From: Fibrobacterota bacterium
Lineage (GTDB): Bacteria > Fibrobacterota > Chitinivibrionia > Chitinivibrionales > Chitinispirillaceae
DNA: 64,000 nucleotides
Reading direction: 5' to 3'
Assembly: GCA_023436205.1 (NCBI GenBank)
Contig: JAEZKC010000002.1
Location: 1-64,000, forward strand
Shown: piece by piece, positions 18,602 through 27,141 of the stretch
Layout of the letters: each line of letters begins with the position of its first letter
Position numbering within the stretch: the stretch's first letter is position 1
Program-made: the position numbers and the translations under genes
Notes under the pieces: generated by a model
Seen by the model: only the letters and a program-made list of their open reading frames with translations
The model's database searches: none
What the model was told of the DNA's origin: nothing

Positions 18602-19549
18602 CTATTCTCTTAATAATAATTCAGAGTTGTATGAAATCAATGTAGTCATCCCTGATGACCACGCTCGTAATAATCCATAACCAGTTGCATACTCCGCCCC
18701 TGAATTCGAAGTTTCACCGCCCCCCCACGAAACAACTCTCTCACTTAAAGTTTGAACAGTATCTCCATTTATTACTGTTACCCCAAGGTTTCGGTAGCGA
18801 TCAATTTTGTAACCTATCATTTCAGTTTTTTCATCTACTTTTGAAATGCTGTTTTTAACCCAAAAAGGGTTATATCGTCCAGGCTTACCCTGAAGTACAC
18901 TTACATCCCGACCTGAGATAGAAAGTACAAACTGATAGGATGAGTCTTTATGTTCGTATGTTGTATCGTAAAGCATACTATCCGGCAAAAAAGTAGCAGT
19001 TCTAATAGTTTTAAAAGTATTGAGTGAGCAAGAAACTACAACCTCCGTATCGTTTTCATTATTAATTAATTCCCGAATCGATACAAAAGCTGTTTCAGCT
19101 ATAAACGGTTTCCCTAAAAAACTTTCTTCAGTAAAATAAACCCATGTTGCAGGAACTGATAGCGGGACAAGGGGAACAATTTCTACTTTTACTTTAAAAC
19201 GCCACATTAATATGCTAGATGCCCCATGAACATCGGTAACACTGACTTTAATAACCTGATTGCCAGTATCTGCAAACTCAGGAAGAAAAGTGAAATCACC
19301 ATTCGGTAAAAGGGTAAAACTGGCCAGTGAATTTGAAATTGAATACACAATGGAATCGTTTTCAGGATCAATCGCGCCTATATTCCCAGAATATGAATAG
19401 CCTACATATACGGTATCTATCTCAGAGTTGAAAATGGAATCAATTCGCCCGGGAGCTTGATTACTTCCATTTATGGGCTTATCAATTACTCCTTCACAAA
19501 AGATAAAAAATGCACACAGAATGCCCAAAAAATTGGATTTCCATCTCAT
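18602..19549 (-). CDS. Secreted protein with cadherin/Ig-like domain
   Basis: A 315-residue protein with an N-terminal signal (MRWKSNFLGILCAFFIFC); the Cys could be a lipidation site, though the lipobox is poor. Residues about 35-110 form a cadherin/Ig-like repeat: GAIDPENDSIVYSI, LLPNGDFTFLPEFADTG, VKVSVTDVHGA. The remainder is unrecognised beta-rich sequence. The start at 19549 is preferred over 19585 because a G-rich ribosome site (GGGGGG) lies just before it. Surface binding or adhesion is a guess. AT-rich composition ties it to the polysaccharide island. Confidence 0.6.
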   Translation of the reverse strand: MRWKSNFLGILCAFFIFCEGVIDKPINGSNQAPGRIDSIFNSEIDTVYVGYSYSGNIGAIDPENDSIVYSISNSLASFTLLPNGDFTFLPEFADTGNQVIKVSVTDVHGASSILMWRFKVKVEIVPLVPLSVPATWVYFTEESFLGKPFIAETAFVSIRELINNENDTEVVVSCSLNTFKTIRTATFLPDSMLYDTTYEHKDSSYQFVLSISGRDVSVLQGKPGRYNPFWVKNSISKVDEKTEMIGYKIDRYRNLGVTVINGDTVQTLSERVVSWGGGETSNSGAEYATGYGLLRAWSSGMTTLISYNSELLLRE

Positions 19550-19808
19550 GATTAACCCCCCAAAAAAAGAATATTCTAAGCACAATTCAGGTCCAGCATT
19601 AATTAAACTGTGCTGTTTTGCTCTAATTCGGTTCGAAGTATTTCTTACAGCTCCACTCTTCTGTTAAGTTATTATGGATAAAGGTGATTTTGTCCACTAA
19701 AAAAGCACTGAAAACCTGGACCTAAATCAATAAAAATATGCAAATACAGCTTCTTTTAGCTATCTTGTATACAATACCCCTACTCATCTGACGCACGGAG
19801 CTTTCGCA

Positions 19809-21029
19809 ATGAAACCGCACAATCCCACAAAATACCATTTTTCCACTCTTCTCCTCCTCCTCTCAGCCCAACTCCTCTTCTCCCAGATCACCTACACCCT
19901 CCACCGCCAGGAAGACCCCACTGCTGACCAGCTCGATGCCTATAGTCGAATCCAAATAGCAATGGATTCAGCTGCAGGATATTACAACAGCTACACATCT
20001 ATACGGAAGTCACTGAATATCTATTATAATACCGATGTTTCCACAGCTGATGGCAACTTCAACGGAACCATCAGATTCGGGGCAAGCAGGTCGTATATGG
20101 TACCAGCCACCACCATGCACGAAATCGCCCACACGGTAGGTATCGGCACCACGACAGAATACAAAAATCTCATTCAGAACAGTAAATTCACTGGGGTGCA
20201 CGCAACCGCAATGCTGAGGCAAATTTCCGGTGACCGAGCAGCAACCCTCAGCGGAGATGCCCAGCACTTCTGGCCTCACGGCCTGAACTATGCATCTGAA
20301 GCCCGTACTGAAGCGGATCTTATCAATCACTGCAAGATGGTGGATGCCATTTACAAGGATCTCTTCCAGGAGGAGTTCTATAAAATCTGCCGTTTGAGCT
20401 CAAAGCTTGATGGAAGGTGCATGTCGGCATCAGGAGGAGCACTAGGGATGGGCAGCTGTTCGGATAGCTCATCACTGGTTCGAATGATAGCTCTTGGCGG
20501 CGGTAGTGTCTTCAGGCTTGAATTCGGGAACAAGGTGCTTGATATTCCCGGAGAATCCCGGAATGCGGGAGTAGCCGCATCACTCTGGGACTGGAACGGG
20601 GGTGCACACCAGAGAGCTGCTTTTGAATTCAGTTCATCTCAGGAAAACGAAGCCAGGATCAGAATGTCTCACAGCGGACTTTACCTTAGAGTGGAGGGGG
20701 ACAGGGTAATTCAAGATGTGGGAACAGCACGGGTGGAAAGTCAATACTGGCTGCTTACCGAGCCACAGACAGTGCCAGTTACTCCTGCTGAACATCCCAA
20801 AAAGCAATTTGTACTGAATGCTATCCGAGGAGGAGTGGCAATTGCGTACTCCAGTGAGCTTGGGGCTTCTCCTGTTTTGACAATCGCAGATCTGCACGGA
20901 AAAGTGGTCCGGACCGGGCGGGTTTATTCCGGTACGATACGTAACTCCACCCGCCTGGCCTCCGGTGTTTACATGGTAAGGCTAAAGGGAAACGGACGGA
21001 TTTTGGAGAGCAGAGTGGTTGTTCCGTAA
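19809..21029 (+). CDS. Secreted HExxH protein with ricin-type domain and C-terminal sorting domain
   Basis: A 406-residue protein in three parts after a signal peptide. Residues about 35-200 carry HEIAHTVGIGT, an HExxHxxG zinc-protease motif of metzincin type. Residues about 205-325 look like a ricin/CBM13 beta-trefoil: LDGRCMSASGG, ALGMGSCSDSS, VLDIPGESRNAG with WDWNGG. The last 75 residues match a type IX-like sorting domain: LTIADLHGKVV, then LASGVYMVRLKG and a final strand. The N-terminal part might instead be a carbohydrate-active domain that only resembles a protease. Composition is GC-richer than the island before it. GGAG precedes the ATG. Confidence 0.7.
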   Translation: MKPHNPTKYHFSTLLLLLSAQLLFSQITYTLHRQEDPTADQLDAYSRIQIAMDSAAGYYNSYTSIRKSLNIYYNTDVSTADGNFNGTIRFGASRSYMVPATTMHEIAHTVGIGTTTEYKNLIQNSKFTGVHATAMLRQISGDRAATLSGDAQHFWPHGLNYASEARTEADLINHCKMVDAIYKDLFQEEFYKICRLSSKLDGRCMSASGGALGMGSCSDSSSLVRMIALGGGSVFRLEFGNKVLDIPGESRNAGVAASLWDWNGGAHQRAAFEFSSSQENEARIRMSHSGLYLRVEGDRVIQDVGTARVESQYWLLTEPQTVPVTPAEHPKKQFVLNAIRGGVAIAYSSELGASPVLTIADLHGKVVRTGRVYSGTIRNSTRLASGVYMVRLKGNGRILESRVVVP

Positions 21030-21112
21030 TTCTGCTACGACCATACAGATTAAACGAGCCCAAATCGTAATAGAAATGGGAGCCCGTTTTTTCTAATATA
21101 AGAGAATTCACC

Positions 21113-21271
21113 ATGGTAAATCGAAATCTGACTGCCATTGTTCACCGTGAAGGTAACATTTTCATTGCCCAATGCCCGGAAATCGGTACTGCAAGCCAGG
21201 GCAACGCTGTAGAAGAAGCTGTCTCCAACTTAAAAGAGGCGACAGTACTCTATCTGGAAGAATTCCCTTGA
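21113..21271 (+). CDS. hicB: HicB-type antitoxin, short form
   Basis: A 52-residue protein matching the HicB/UPF0150 fold: IAQCPEIGTASQG, then EEAVSNLKEATVLYLEE. It binds and neutralises the HicA mRNA interferase. It consists of the partial RNase-H-like domain only; the C-terminal DNA-binding domain of longer HicB proteins is absent, so autoregulation would need another factor. It precedes the hicA-like gene by 45 bases, antitoxin first. Confidence 0.85.
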   Translation: MVNRNLTAIVHREGNIFIAQCPEIGTASQGNAVEEAVSNLKEATVLYLEEFP

Positions 21272-21316
21272 CTAAGAATGTCGAACCGCCCTTAGTGATA
21301 ACTTTTGAGGCAGTTC

Positions 21317-21607
21317 ATGACTAAAATAGGGGGAATATCTGGAAAAGATGTTATAAAAGCACTGGAAAAATTCAGATTCTACCAAGCACGCCAAAGGGGT
21401 AGCCATATAATAATGAGAAAAGACCTCCCAAGAACTCTATCGGGTCCACTTCAGTTAATAGCAATTGGAAGTCTTTCATCCGGTGTATATGAATCATTAA
21501 ATAACGTTGTAAAAGTCACCATGAGACATTCATGTGGTTTCCGAATTATAAATTGCTGGAATATGAATTATATCACAAACATGAGAAATTTCCTGAACCG
21601 AAAATGA
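21317..21607 (+). CDS. hicA: HicA-like toxin with diverged C-terminal half
   Basis: A 96-residue frame whose first 40 residues are clear HicA (ISGKDVIKALEKF, then RQRGSHIIMRKD with the catalytic His), a dsRBD-like mRNA interferase. Beyond that, the usual VPxHxELxxGTLxxIL block is only faintly recognisable (PLQLIAIGSLSSG), with Gln where the second His is expected. The frame then runs 25 residues past the normal end with low-complexity codons. The toxin may be inactivated. GAGG precedes ATG 21317. The end of the gene approaches the AT-rich stretch that follows. Confidence 0.65.
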   Translation: MTKIGGISGKDVIKALEKFRFYQARQRGSHIIMRKDLPRTLSGPLQLIAIGSLSSGVYESLNNVVKVTMRHSCGFRIINCWNMNYITNMRNFLNRK

Positions 21608-21638
21608 CCTATAATGACGATCCAGCAATGATACGAGT

Positions 21639-22001
21639 TCATTTGAGAATAGTTAGAACTTCTATCTTTCTTTTATCTTGGTCGTTTGCTAAACTAACAC
21701 AAGAGGAAAAACCAATATTTACCGGATAGCCAGTAGAAAATGCAAGTTCGGCAAGAGATAATAGATTTTTTCCTCCAGTTGTACTGATATCTATAAACAC
21801 CGAATTTATGTAGTCATAATCACTACTTGAGCATGAAGGAGAAGTATAAGGTGATATCTGATTTTGCAACTGAATTAGACAGCGGTTTCCCTGAGTATCT
21901 ATTGTTAAGCTTACAATATAATTACCGTTAGTCCATCCAATTTGACATAATGATACTGAGCAAATAAATAAAATTAGAATTAAAAATTTAACACGTCTCA
22001 T
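21639..22001 (-). CDS. Small secreted protein of unknown function
   Basis: A 120-residue protein with a clean signal peptide (MRRVKFLILILFICSVSLC), a ribosome site AAAGGA, and a mature part of about 100 residues with three cysteines and several beta-like strands. I do not recognise the family. The size and layout resemble the small secreted hypothetical proteins common in accessory regions. AT-rich, convergent with the HicA-like gene. Confidence 0.6.
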   Translation of the reverse strand: MRRVKFLILILFICSVSLCQIGWTNGNYIVSLTIDTQGNRCLIQLQNQISPYTSPSCSSSDYDYINSVFIDISTTGGKNLLSLAELAFSTGYPVNIGFSSCVSLANDQDKRKIEVLTILK

Positions 22002-22132
22002 AAATTTTCCTTTCTAAATTGTAGAAGCTTGATTCAGTATAAGACAAAATATAATTTACACAGTACCAATGCTAGTAAAAAGTCAAATCAAAATTCATTT
22101 TATATATTTTATTTAGCTCATCGGAGATTATT

Positions 22133-24109
22133 ATGAGTCGTTGTATAAATCTAGTCCTTTTTATTATTCTACTTACTGCTAAGTTACATTCAGCAACAAT
22201 GTCTTTTCATATTGATTCAACATCGGCAATTCGAAACCCAGCAATGGGTTGGGTTTTATACATAGATGCGTTTGCAGGCCCAGACCCAGTAAGTGATGGT
22301 TTTCCGAATGCAGAAGACTATTGGGAGCAACAGGATCCTTACGTGGCAAATGCCAGCATACTTTATATTAGAGCGCCATGGGCACAATTTGAGCCTACAG
22401 AAGGGAATTATTCTTGGGTCAATGATCAGAATTATAAAAATCTTATAAATGGAGCTTTAGATCGAGGACTTAAACTGGCATTTAGAATCTATGTACACGG
22501 AATGGATTGCTATAGAGAAGCAACCCCCACCTTCGTTCGAGATTCAGGATGTAAAGGTTATGATTTTGAAGTGATTGGAAACGATACTATACCAATATCA
22601 TGGACGCCACACACCTTTGATCCAATTTTTAAAGATAAATTTTCGAATTTCATAAGGGCCTTTGCTGCAGAGTATAACAAACCAGACATTGTCGATTTTA
22701 TTGATGGTGAAGGCCTTGGATGGTGGGGTGAAATGCATCATATAAACTACCTTTCAACACAGCAGAAGAATGATGTTTATAATTGGATTACAAATTTATA
22801 TAAAGATAATTTTTCTCGAATTTTAATAGGAATCATTTATGCTTCACCTTGGAGCGATTATGGTGAAGTACATTCATTCCCGATTGAATTACAGAATTCA
22901 GCATTGAAAGATAATGGTTTTATAATTCGACGTGATAGTTATGGTAATATACAACCTCCAATTGATAAGGAGTTGATAAAAAACCATTGGCCAATGATTC
23001 CAGTATATGCAGAAAATTGGGATAGAAACTTCGATAGCTGGCAAACAATTCCAAACCAACCGTTTGGAACCCTTCGAGAATATTTAACGGCTGTTATTCG
23101 TGAAGCTGAAGAATGCCACGCGAACACATTAGATTTACGAAGGCCTGCAGATACAGAAATTTGGCACACAGAAACTCCTGATCTAGTAGATTATTTTGTA
23201 AAAAATGGCGGTTACAGACTATCACCATTAACCATTACATATCCAACTTCTATTTACAGTGAAGGGCAATTCATTATTGATCACACTTGGAAAAATATTG
23301 GGTTTGGTAGATTACCAAATGATAGACATGGGTGGAATTACAAATATAAAGTAGCCTTTGCTCTTCTAAATAAAGCAAATGGGAAGGTAGTTTTTCAAAC
23401 TCATGTAGCTGAACCATCTACATGGGTCAAAGGAAAAACATATAGATACCGTACACCTGTTTCTTTCCATTATGTCTCAGCTGGTGTTTATGATTTAGCA
23501 GTTTCAATTGTTGACGAAGCAAGAATGAATTTACCCACTATTAAGTTAGCCACTACTCAAAAACCGATAAATGGATGGTACAAAATAGGGACCGTTAATG
23601 TCTTTTCAAATCAACCAATTCCCGCACCTAAATACGAGAACCTCGCACCTTCAGCATATATTTCTACTAATATACCTTCTGACGATGGCCGAATGATTTC
23701 AATGTTAAACAATGGGGATTATTCGTCCTCATCAGATGCATGGATCAGCAACTCCTTCTTTTTTAAAAAATCATCACCACAATTTATTTCTCTTGATATG
23801 GGTGAAAAACTAGTTGAATTTACAGAATTGCAATTGATACATAATCCTTTTTACGTTGGTAATTTTAAAATACAAGTTTTAGAAAATGGCATATGGGTAA
23901 ATAAGACCCTTACAAAGACTACAATTTCAAATGGAACCAAGCTCAGTATGAATGGTCCTATAAAATCAAAAAAGATAAGAATAGATATTGATAATTGGAA
24001 AGATAAGTACGGAGGATATCAGAGTGTTGTTTTACATGAAATATTACTGTTTGGTATAGAACAAAGGCCTTTAAAAATAAAACAAAGCATTGATTTACTT
24101 TTAAAGTAA
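22133..24109 (+). CDS. Secreted DUF4832-type protein with discoidin-like C-terminal domain
   Basis: A 658-residue protein with a signal peptide. The N-terminal 380 residues look like a TIM-barrel glycosidase of the DUF4874/DUF4832 kind: NPAMGWVLYID, ILYIRAPWAQFEPTEGNY, LAFRIYVHGMDC, VDFIDGEGLGWWGEMHH. Residues about 385-500 form the DUF4832 beta domain, and 530-640 a discoidin/CBM32-like sandwich (ISLDMGEKLVEF). Related proteins occur in polysaccharide-degrading loci, but no activity can be assigned. GGAG lies seven bases before the ATG. Strongly AT-rich, unlike the flanking genes. Confidence 0.7.
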   Translation: MSRCINLVLFIILLTAKLHSATMSFHIDSTSAIRNPAMGWVLYIDAFAGPDPVSDGFPNAEDYWEQQDPYVANASILYIRAPWAQFEPTEGNYSWVNDQNYKNLINGALDRGLKLAFRIYVHGMDCYREATPTFVRDSGCKGYDFEVIGNDTIPISWTPHTFDPIFKDKFSNFIRAFAAEYNKPDIVDFIDGEGLGWWGEMHHINYLSTQQKNDVYNWITNLYKDNFSRILIGIIYASPWSDYGEVHSFPIELQNSALKDNGFIIRRDSYGNIQPPIDKELIKNHWPMIPVYAENWDRNFDSWQTIPNQPFGTLREYLTAVIREAEECHANTLDLRRPADTEIWHTETPDLVDYFVKNGGYRLSPLTITYPTSIYSEGQFIIDHTWKNIGFGRLPNDRHGWNYKYKVAFALLNKANGKVVFQTHVAEPSTWVKGKTYRYRTPVSFHYVSAGVYDLAVSIVDEARMNLPTIKLATTQKPINGWYKIGTVNVFSNQPIPAPKYENLAPSAYISTNIPSDDGRMISMLNNGDYSSSSDAWISNSFFFKKSSPQFISLDMGEKLVEFTELQLIHNPFYVGNFKIQVLENGIWVNKTLTKTTISNGTKLSMNGPIKSKKIRIDIDNWKDKYGGYQSVVLHEILLFGIEQRPLKIKQSIDLLLK

Positions 24110-24185
24110 GTTACTCGCAATCTTTTTTTGGTAAGTGCATTCCTACATTTGGAATTAACTCAGGTCCGCTCTTATACGTAAGTAG

Positions 24186-24674
24186 ATGGTTTTAAATTAT
24201 CCCAATGCACCACCACTTTTTCAAAAACGGAGCAAAAACAAAGTGCTCATAGACTACTCCCCTTTCCAAAAGGCCGTTTCACAATTGGAAAAAAGCCTCT
24301 CCTTCTACAACTCAGAAATGGCAGAGGAGAATGACGATTTAAAGGAGCAGTTCCGGGCAGCGGTTATTCAAGCATTTGAATACACCTATGAACTGGGGGT
24401 GAAAATGATGAAAAGGCAACTTGGGGAAATTGTGGCAAATCCCTCGGAACTCAAGGAGATGAATTTCATGGATTTGGTCCGCCTTGCTTACGAAGCCGGG
24501 TTAGTGCAGAATGTATCCTCCATGAAACTGTATAGAGAAATGCGCAATCTCACCAGCCATACCTATGATGAAGACAAGGCCAGAGAAATCTTATCGGTCA
24601 CCGGTACATTTGTTGAAGATATGCATTTCATTCTTTCGGAACTTAAAAAACGTAATCCGGTAGACAATGGCTGA
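24186..24674 (+). CDS. hepT: HepT-type HEPN protein (HI0074 family)
   Basis: A 162-residue all-helical protein of the nucleotidyltransferase-substrate-binding family. The HEPN RNase motif R-x4-H-x-Y is intact (MRNLTSHTYD near residue 125). In described HepT/MntA pairs the HEPN protein is the toxin and is silenced by AMPylation of the motif Tyr by MntA. ATG 24186 has no ribosome site; a GTG at 24243 preceded by GGAG would give a more usual 143-residue protein. It overlaps the mntA-like gene by eight bases. Confidence 0.85.
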   Translation: MVLNYPNAPPLFQKRSKNKVLIDYSPFQKAVSQLEKSLSFYNSEMAEENDDLKEQFRAAVIQAFEYTYELGVKMMKRQLGEIVANPSELKEMNFMDLVRLAYEAGLVQNVSSMKLYREMRNLTSHTYDEDKAREILSVTGTFVEDMHFILSELKKRNPVDNG

Positions 24675-24966
24675 GATTGATATTACTTCCGACCAGCTGA
24701 AGGTAGTTTTAACCATTCTCTCCGAATATGCGCCGGGATTTCAGGCAAAAGCATTTGGTTCACGCGTTACCGGAAAAGCCGGCCCCCGATCGGATCTGGA
24801 TCTGGTACTCATGACTTCCGAGCCACTATCACTTTTGAAACTTGCAGAGATTCGGGAAGCGTTCAGCGAGTCCGAACTGCCCTTCCGGGTGGATGTGGTG
24901 GACTGGGCAGGTATTTCAGAAAGTTTCAGGAAAATCATAGATGCAAGGGCGGTGAGAATTCGTTAG
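24667..24966 (+). CDS. mntA: MntA-type minimal nucleotidyltransferase antitoxin
   Basis: A 99-residue Pol-beta fold protein with the complete GSx10DxD motif (GSRVTG then SDLDL) and a later VDVVDW segment supplying the third acidic residue. It is predicted to AMPylate its HepT partner encoded immediately upstream, forming a type VII toxin-antitoxin pair. Length is normal for the minimal nucleotidyltransferases. GC content is nearer to the core genome than the DUF4832 gene before it. Confidence 0.87.
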   Translation: MAEIDITSDQLKVVLTILSEYAPGFQAKAFGSRVTGKAGPRSDLDLVLMTSEPLSLLKLAEIREAFSESELPFRVDVVDWAGISESFRKIIDARAVRIR

Positions 24967-24986
24967 AATAAAGGGACAGACACAAA

Positions 24987-25142
24987 TCACTTGTCCGTAG
25001 ATTCTTTCACTCTCTTGCGGATATCAGAAAAAGCCTGCTTCACAGTTTGACTCTTACCCTCAAGCATACTTTTAGTACTCATGGATACAAGTTTCAGCAT
25101 TGCGATGCTATCCCGCATTTTTCCAGATTCAATTGAATTCAT
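24987..25142 (-). CDS. Possible 51-residue small protein
   Basis: A 51-codon frame starting MNSIESGKMRDSIAMLKL with a good ribosome site (AGAGGA, eight bases upstream). It is Lys/Ser/Met-rich and probably helical. It lies between the MntA-like gene (21 bases away, convergent) and the minus-strand Lol-like operon. No family is recognised; position beside a toxin-antitoxin pair is the only hint. Confidence 0.5.
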   Translation of the reverse strand: MNSIESGKMRDSIAMLKLVSMSTKSMLEGKSQTVKQAFSDIRKRVKESTDK

Positions 25143-25247
25143 TTTCGATTCCTCTCAGTTGTCATAACAGAAGCAAAATGGCCAAGCTGAAAATAGTGAA
25201 CTTCACCTATTTCCCCCAATGATTTTCTGAAATCCACCGGAAAGCAC

Positions 25248-26417
25248 TCAGAAATTCCAGCGCAGACGCAACCCCGCCAGATTCCCGCTTGCCCCGAAAA
25301 TGGAATCATCTCCTCCAAAGAAAAGCTGGGCTATTGCCAAAAGATCGGTGTTCTGGAAAAGGGAGATGGTGAGAGAGGGGCTTAAGTAAAGAGACCTGTC
25401 TTCGGGGCTGACTATGGCAGCAAACGCTCCATTTATAAGAGGTGTGAAAGGATAAGCAACAGACCCGTAGACAAGATATTTGGCGGGAGTGAGATTCTTT
25501 GCGGAAAAATCCTGAGTAAGAAAAAGCAGCGGATCAAGCGGTTCATCGGAACCAAACCCATTGTAAAGAGCTTCGGTACTGATATAGAATCCGTTTTCAA
25601 ATGTGTAATCACCGCCAACTGCAGCCACCGCAGTAATGGAATCGGAAGCACTGAACGTGCCATCAGGATCAAGCACCGGCATATAGCTTGATACTTCGCC
25701 TCTGAACCCGCCCCCGAAAATATCCCCCGACCAGGAAAACCCCAGCGCGGCATCACGTCCGTAAAGACCACCCTGGAACTGCCAGTCGTAGTTGAATTTA
25801 TTGAAACGGTACATAGCTGCATACACTCTGTTGTCAAAAGTCTGCGCAGCTCTCACAGCCATCTCCACCACCGAAACAGCACCCGCATAATAGGTTAACC
25901 TCAAACCATCGGTACCGGGACGCTCCTCATAATCAAAGTCAAGGTACTGGAATGCATTGAACCAGTCATTGGGGTTCCACACAAAGTTGGTGGCCCAGTT
26001 GATACGCTGCCGCCCGGCAGCTAAAACCAAATTTGAACGGGTATAGCTCACCCAGAGGCGATCTATGTTAGTGTAAAGCACCGATGGCCAGGCATCTGTG
26101 AGGTCGACATAACCTCTATCATTGCTTAAAGGTTCAAGTAGCGGCCCCGGAACCACCAGAATGGTCGCCTGATTGCCGGAAAAAAGCTGCACTCTCCCCG
26201 CAAGAGAAAAGGCGATTGAAGACACAGGGTACCAGTCGTAATTGAGCCTTGCGTGCACCAGATTGCTCCACTGCACATCGGAAGTATCCCATTGAAAAGA
26301 GAGGGTGGGGAGCTCAGCCACATAGCCGCTAATCCTGTCGGTTCCCGGAAGAATGGTACCAGCTGTAATGGCAAAAGAAAAGAGCACGACAAGAGAAAAC
26401 ACCCTGCACACAGTCAT
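25248..26417 (-). CDS. Outer-membrane beta-barrel protein of a Lol-like export operon
   Basis: A 389-residue protein with a signal peptide (MTVCRVFSLVVLFSFAITAG) and strands of alternating aromatic residues throughout, ending in W-N-F, the C-terminal Phe signature of Bam substrates. Segments such as LVLAAGRQRINWATN resemble proteins of the DUF1302-like barrel type. It is the last gene of a five-gene minus operon with a periplasmic LolA-like protein, two permeases and an ATPase. It could therefore be the outer-membrane acceptor or channel of that system (inference). Confidence 0.7.
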   Translation of the reverse strand: MTVCRVFSLVVLFSFAITAGTILPGTDRISGYVAELPTLSFQWDTSDVQWSNLVHARLNYDWYPVSSIAFSLAGRVQLFSGNQATILVVPGPLLEPLSNDRGYVDLTDAWPSVLYTNIDRLWVSYTRSNLVLAAGRQRINWATNFVWNPNDWFNAFQYLDFDYEERPGTDGLRLTYYAGAVSVVEMAVRAAQTFDNRVYAAMYRFNKFNYDWQFQGGLYGRDAALGFSWSGDIFGGGFRGEVSSYMPVLDPDGTFSASDSITAVAAVGGDYTFENGFYISTEALYNGFGSDEPLDPLLFLTQDFSAKNLTPAKYLVYGSVAYPFTPLINGAFAAIVSPEDRSLYLSPSLTISLFQNTDLLAIAQLFFGGDDSIFGASGNLAGLRLRWNF

Positions 26418-26441
26418 TTGGCGCTCCTTGCGGATTACATT

Positions 26442-27125
26442 CTAGGCCAGCTTGTCAGATTCGATTTCGCCATCTTTCAAGGTGATAATCCTTCTGGCCC
26501 GCCGGATCACCCTGTCATCATGAGTTGAGAAGAGGAACACCGTCCCGATTGACTTATTAAGCTCGGCCATCATGGAGAGGAGATTCTCGGCAGAGTGAGA
26601 ATCGAGATTGGCGGTGGGCTCGTCTGCCAGCACAAACTTGGGATTGGAGGCCAGTGCGCGGGCGACAGCCACTCTCTGCTGCTCGCCGCCGGAAAGCTGG
26701 ACAGGGCGGTGATCGGCCCGGTTAAGAAGACCAACCGCCTGCAACAGTTCCTGAGCGCGTTTGCGACGATCCTGAACGCTTTTCTTCTGCAAAAGCATTA
26801 TGAATTCCACGTTTTCGCGAGCGGTAAGTACAGGGATAAGATTAAAAGCCTGAAATACAAAGCCGATATTGTGGAGTCTAAAGTCGATGAGTTCACCGGA
26901 GGAGAGTGCATTGAGATCGGTCCCCGCTATCTTTACTTTTCCCGCGGATGGACGATCCAGCCCGCCAAGCATGTGCAGCAGGGTGCTTTTTCCTGACCCG
27001 GAAGGCCCCACGATTGCGGTGAATTCCCCCTCCTCTACTTTAAGATTGACATTGTTGAGGGCACGCACCGGGACCTCCGATTCGTGATATTCCTTGCCAA
27101 GCTTTTCAGTCTCGATCACAATCAT
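26442..27125 (-). CDS. LolD/MacB-type ABC transporter ATPase
   Basis: A 227-residue ATPase with Walker A GPSGSGKST at about residue 40, the Q-loop in FVFQAFNLIP, the signature LSGGEQQRVAVARAL at about 140, Walker B VLADEPTANLD and the switch His in FSTHDD. Sequence and length fit the LolD/MacB/FtsE group, which drives mechanotransmission rather than substrate import. The two permeases encoded just upstream in the operon are the partners. The 16-base gap to the permease gene indicates one transcript. Confidence 0.92.
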   Translation of the reverse strand: MIVIETEKLGKEYHESEVPVRALNNVNLKVEEGEFTAIVGPSGSGKSTLLHMLGGLDRPSAGKVKIAGTDLNALSSGELIDFRLHNIGFVFQAFNLIPVLTARENVEFIMLLQKKSVQDRRKRAQELLQAVGLLNRADHRPVQLSGGEQQRVAVARALASNPKFVLADEPTANLDSHSAENLLSMMAELNKSIGTVFLFSTHDDRVIRRARRIITLKDGEIESDKLA

Positions 27126-27141
27126 CTCTCAGGCCTACCTT

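Noticed and set aside
21050..21092. Terminator hairpin behind the HExxH protein gene
   Set aside because: A T run is present, but the arms pair poorly, with several mismatches, so I did not list it.
21317..21607. Simple frameshift in the HicA-like gene
   Set aside because: The other two frames hit stops soon after the catalytic half and do not restore the conserved end, so substitution-driven divergence fits better.
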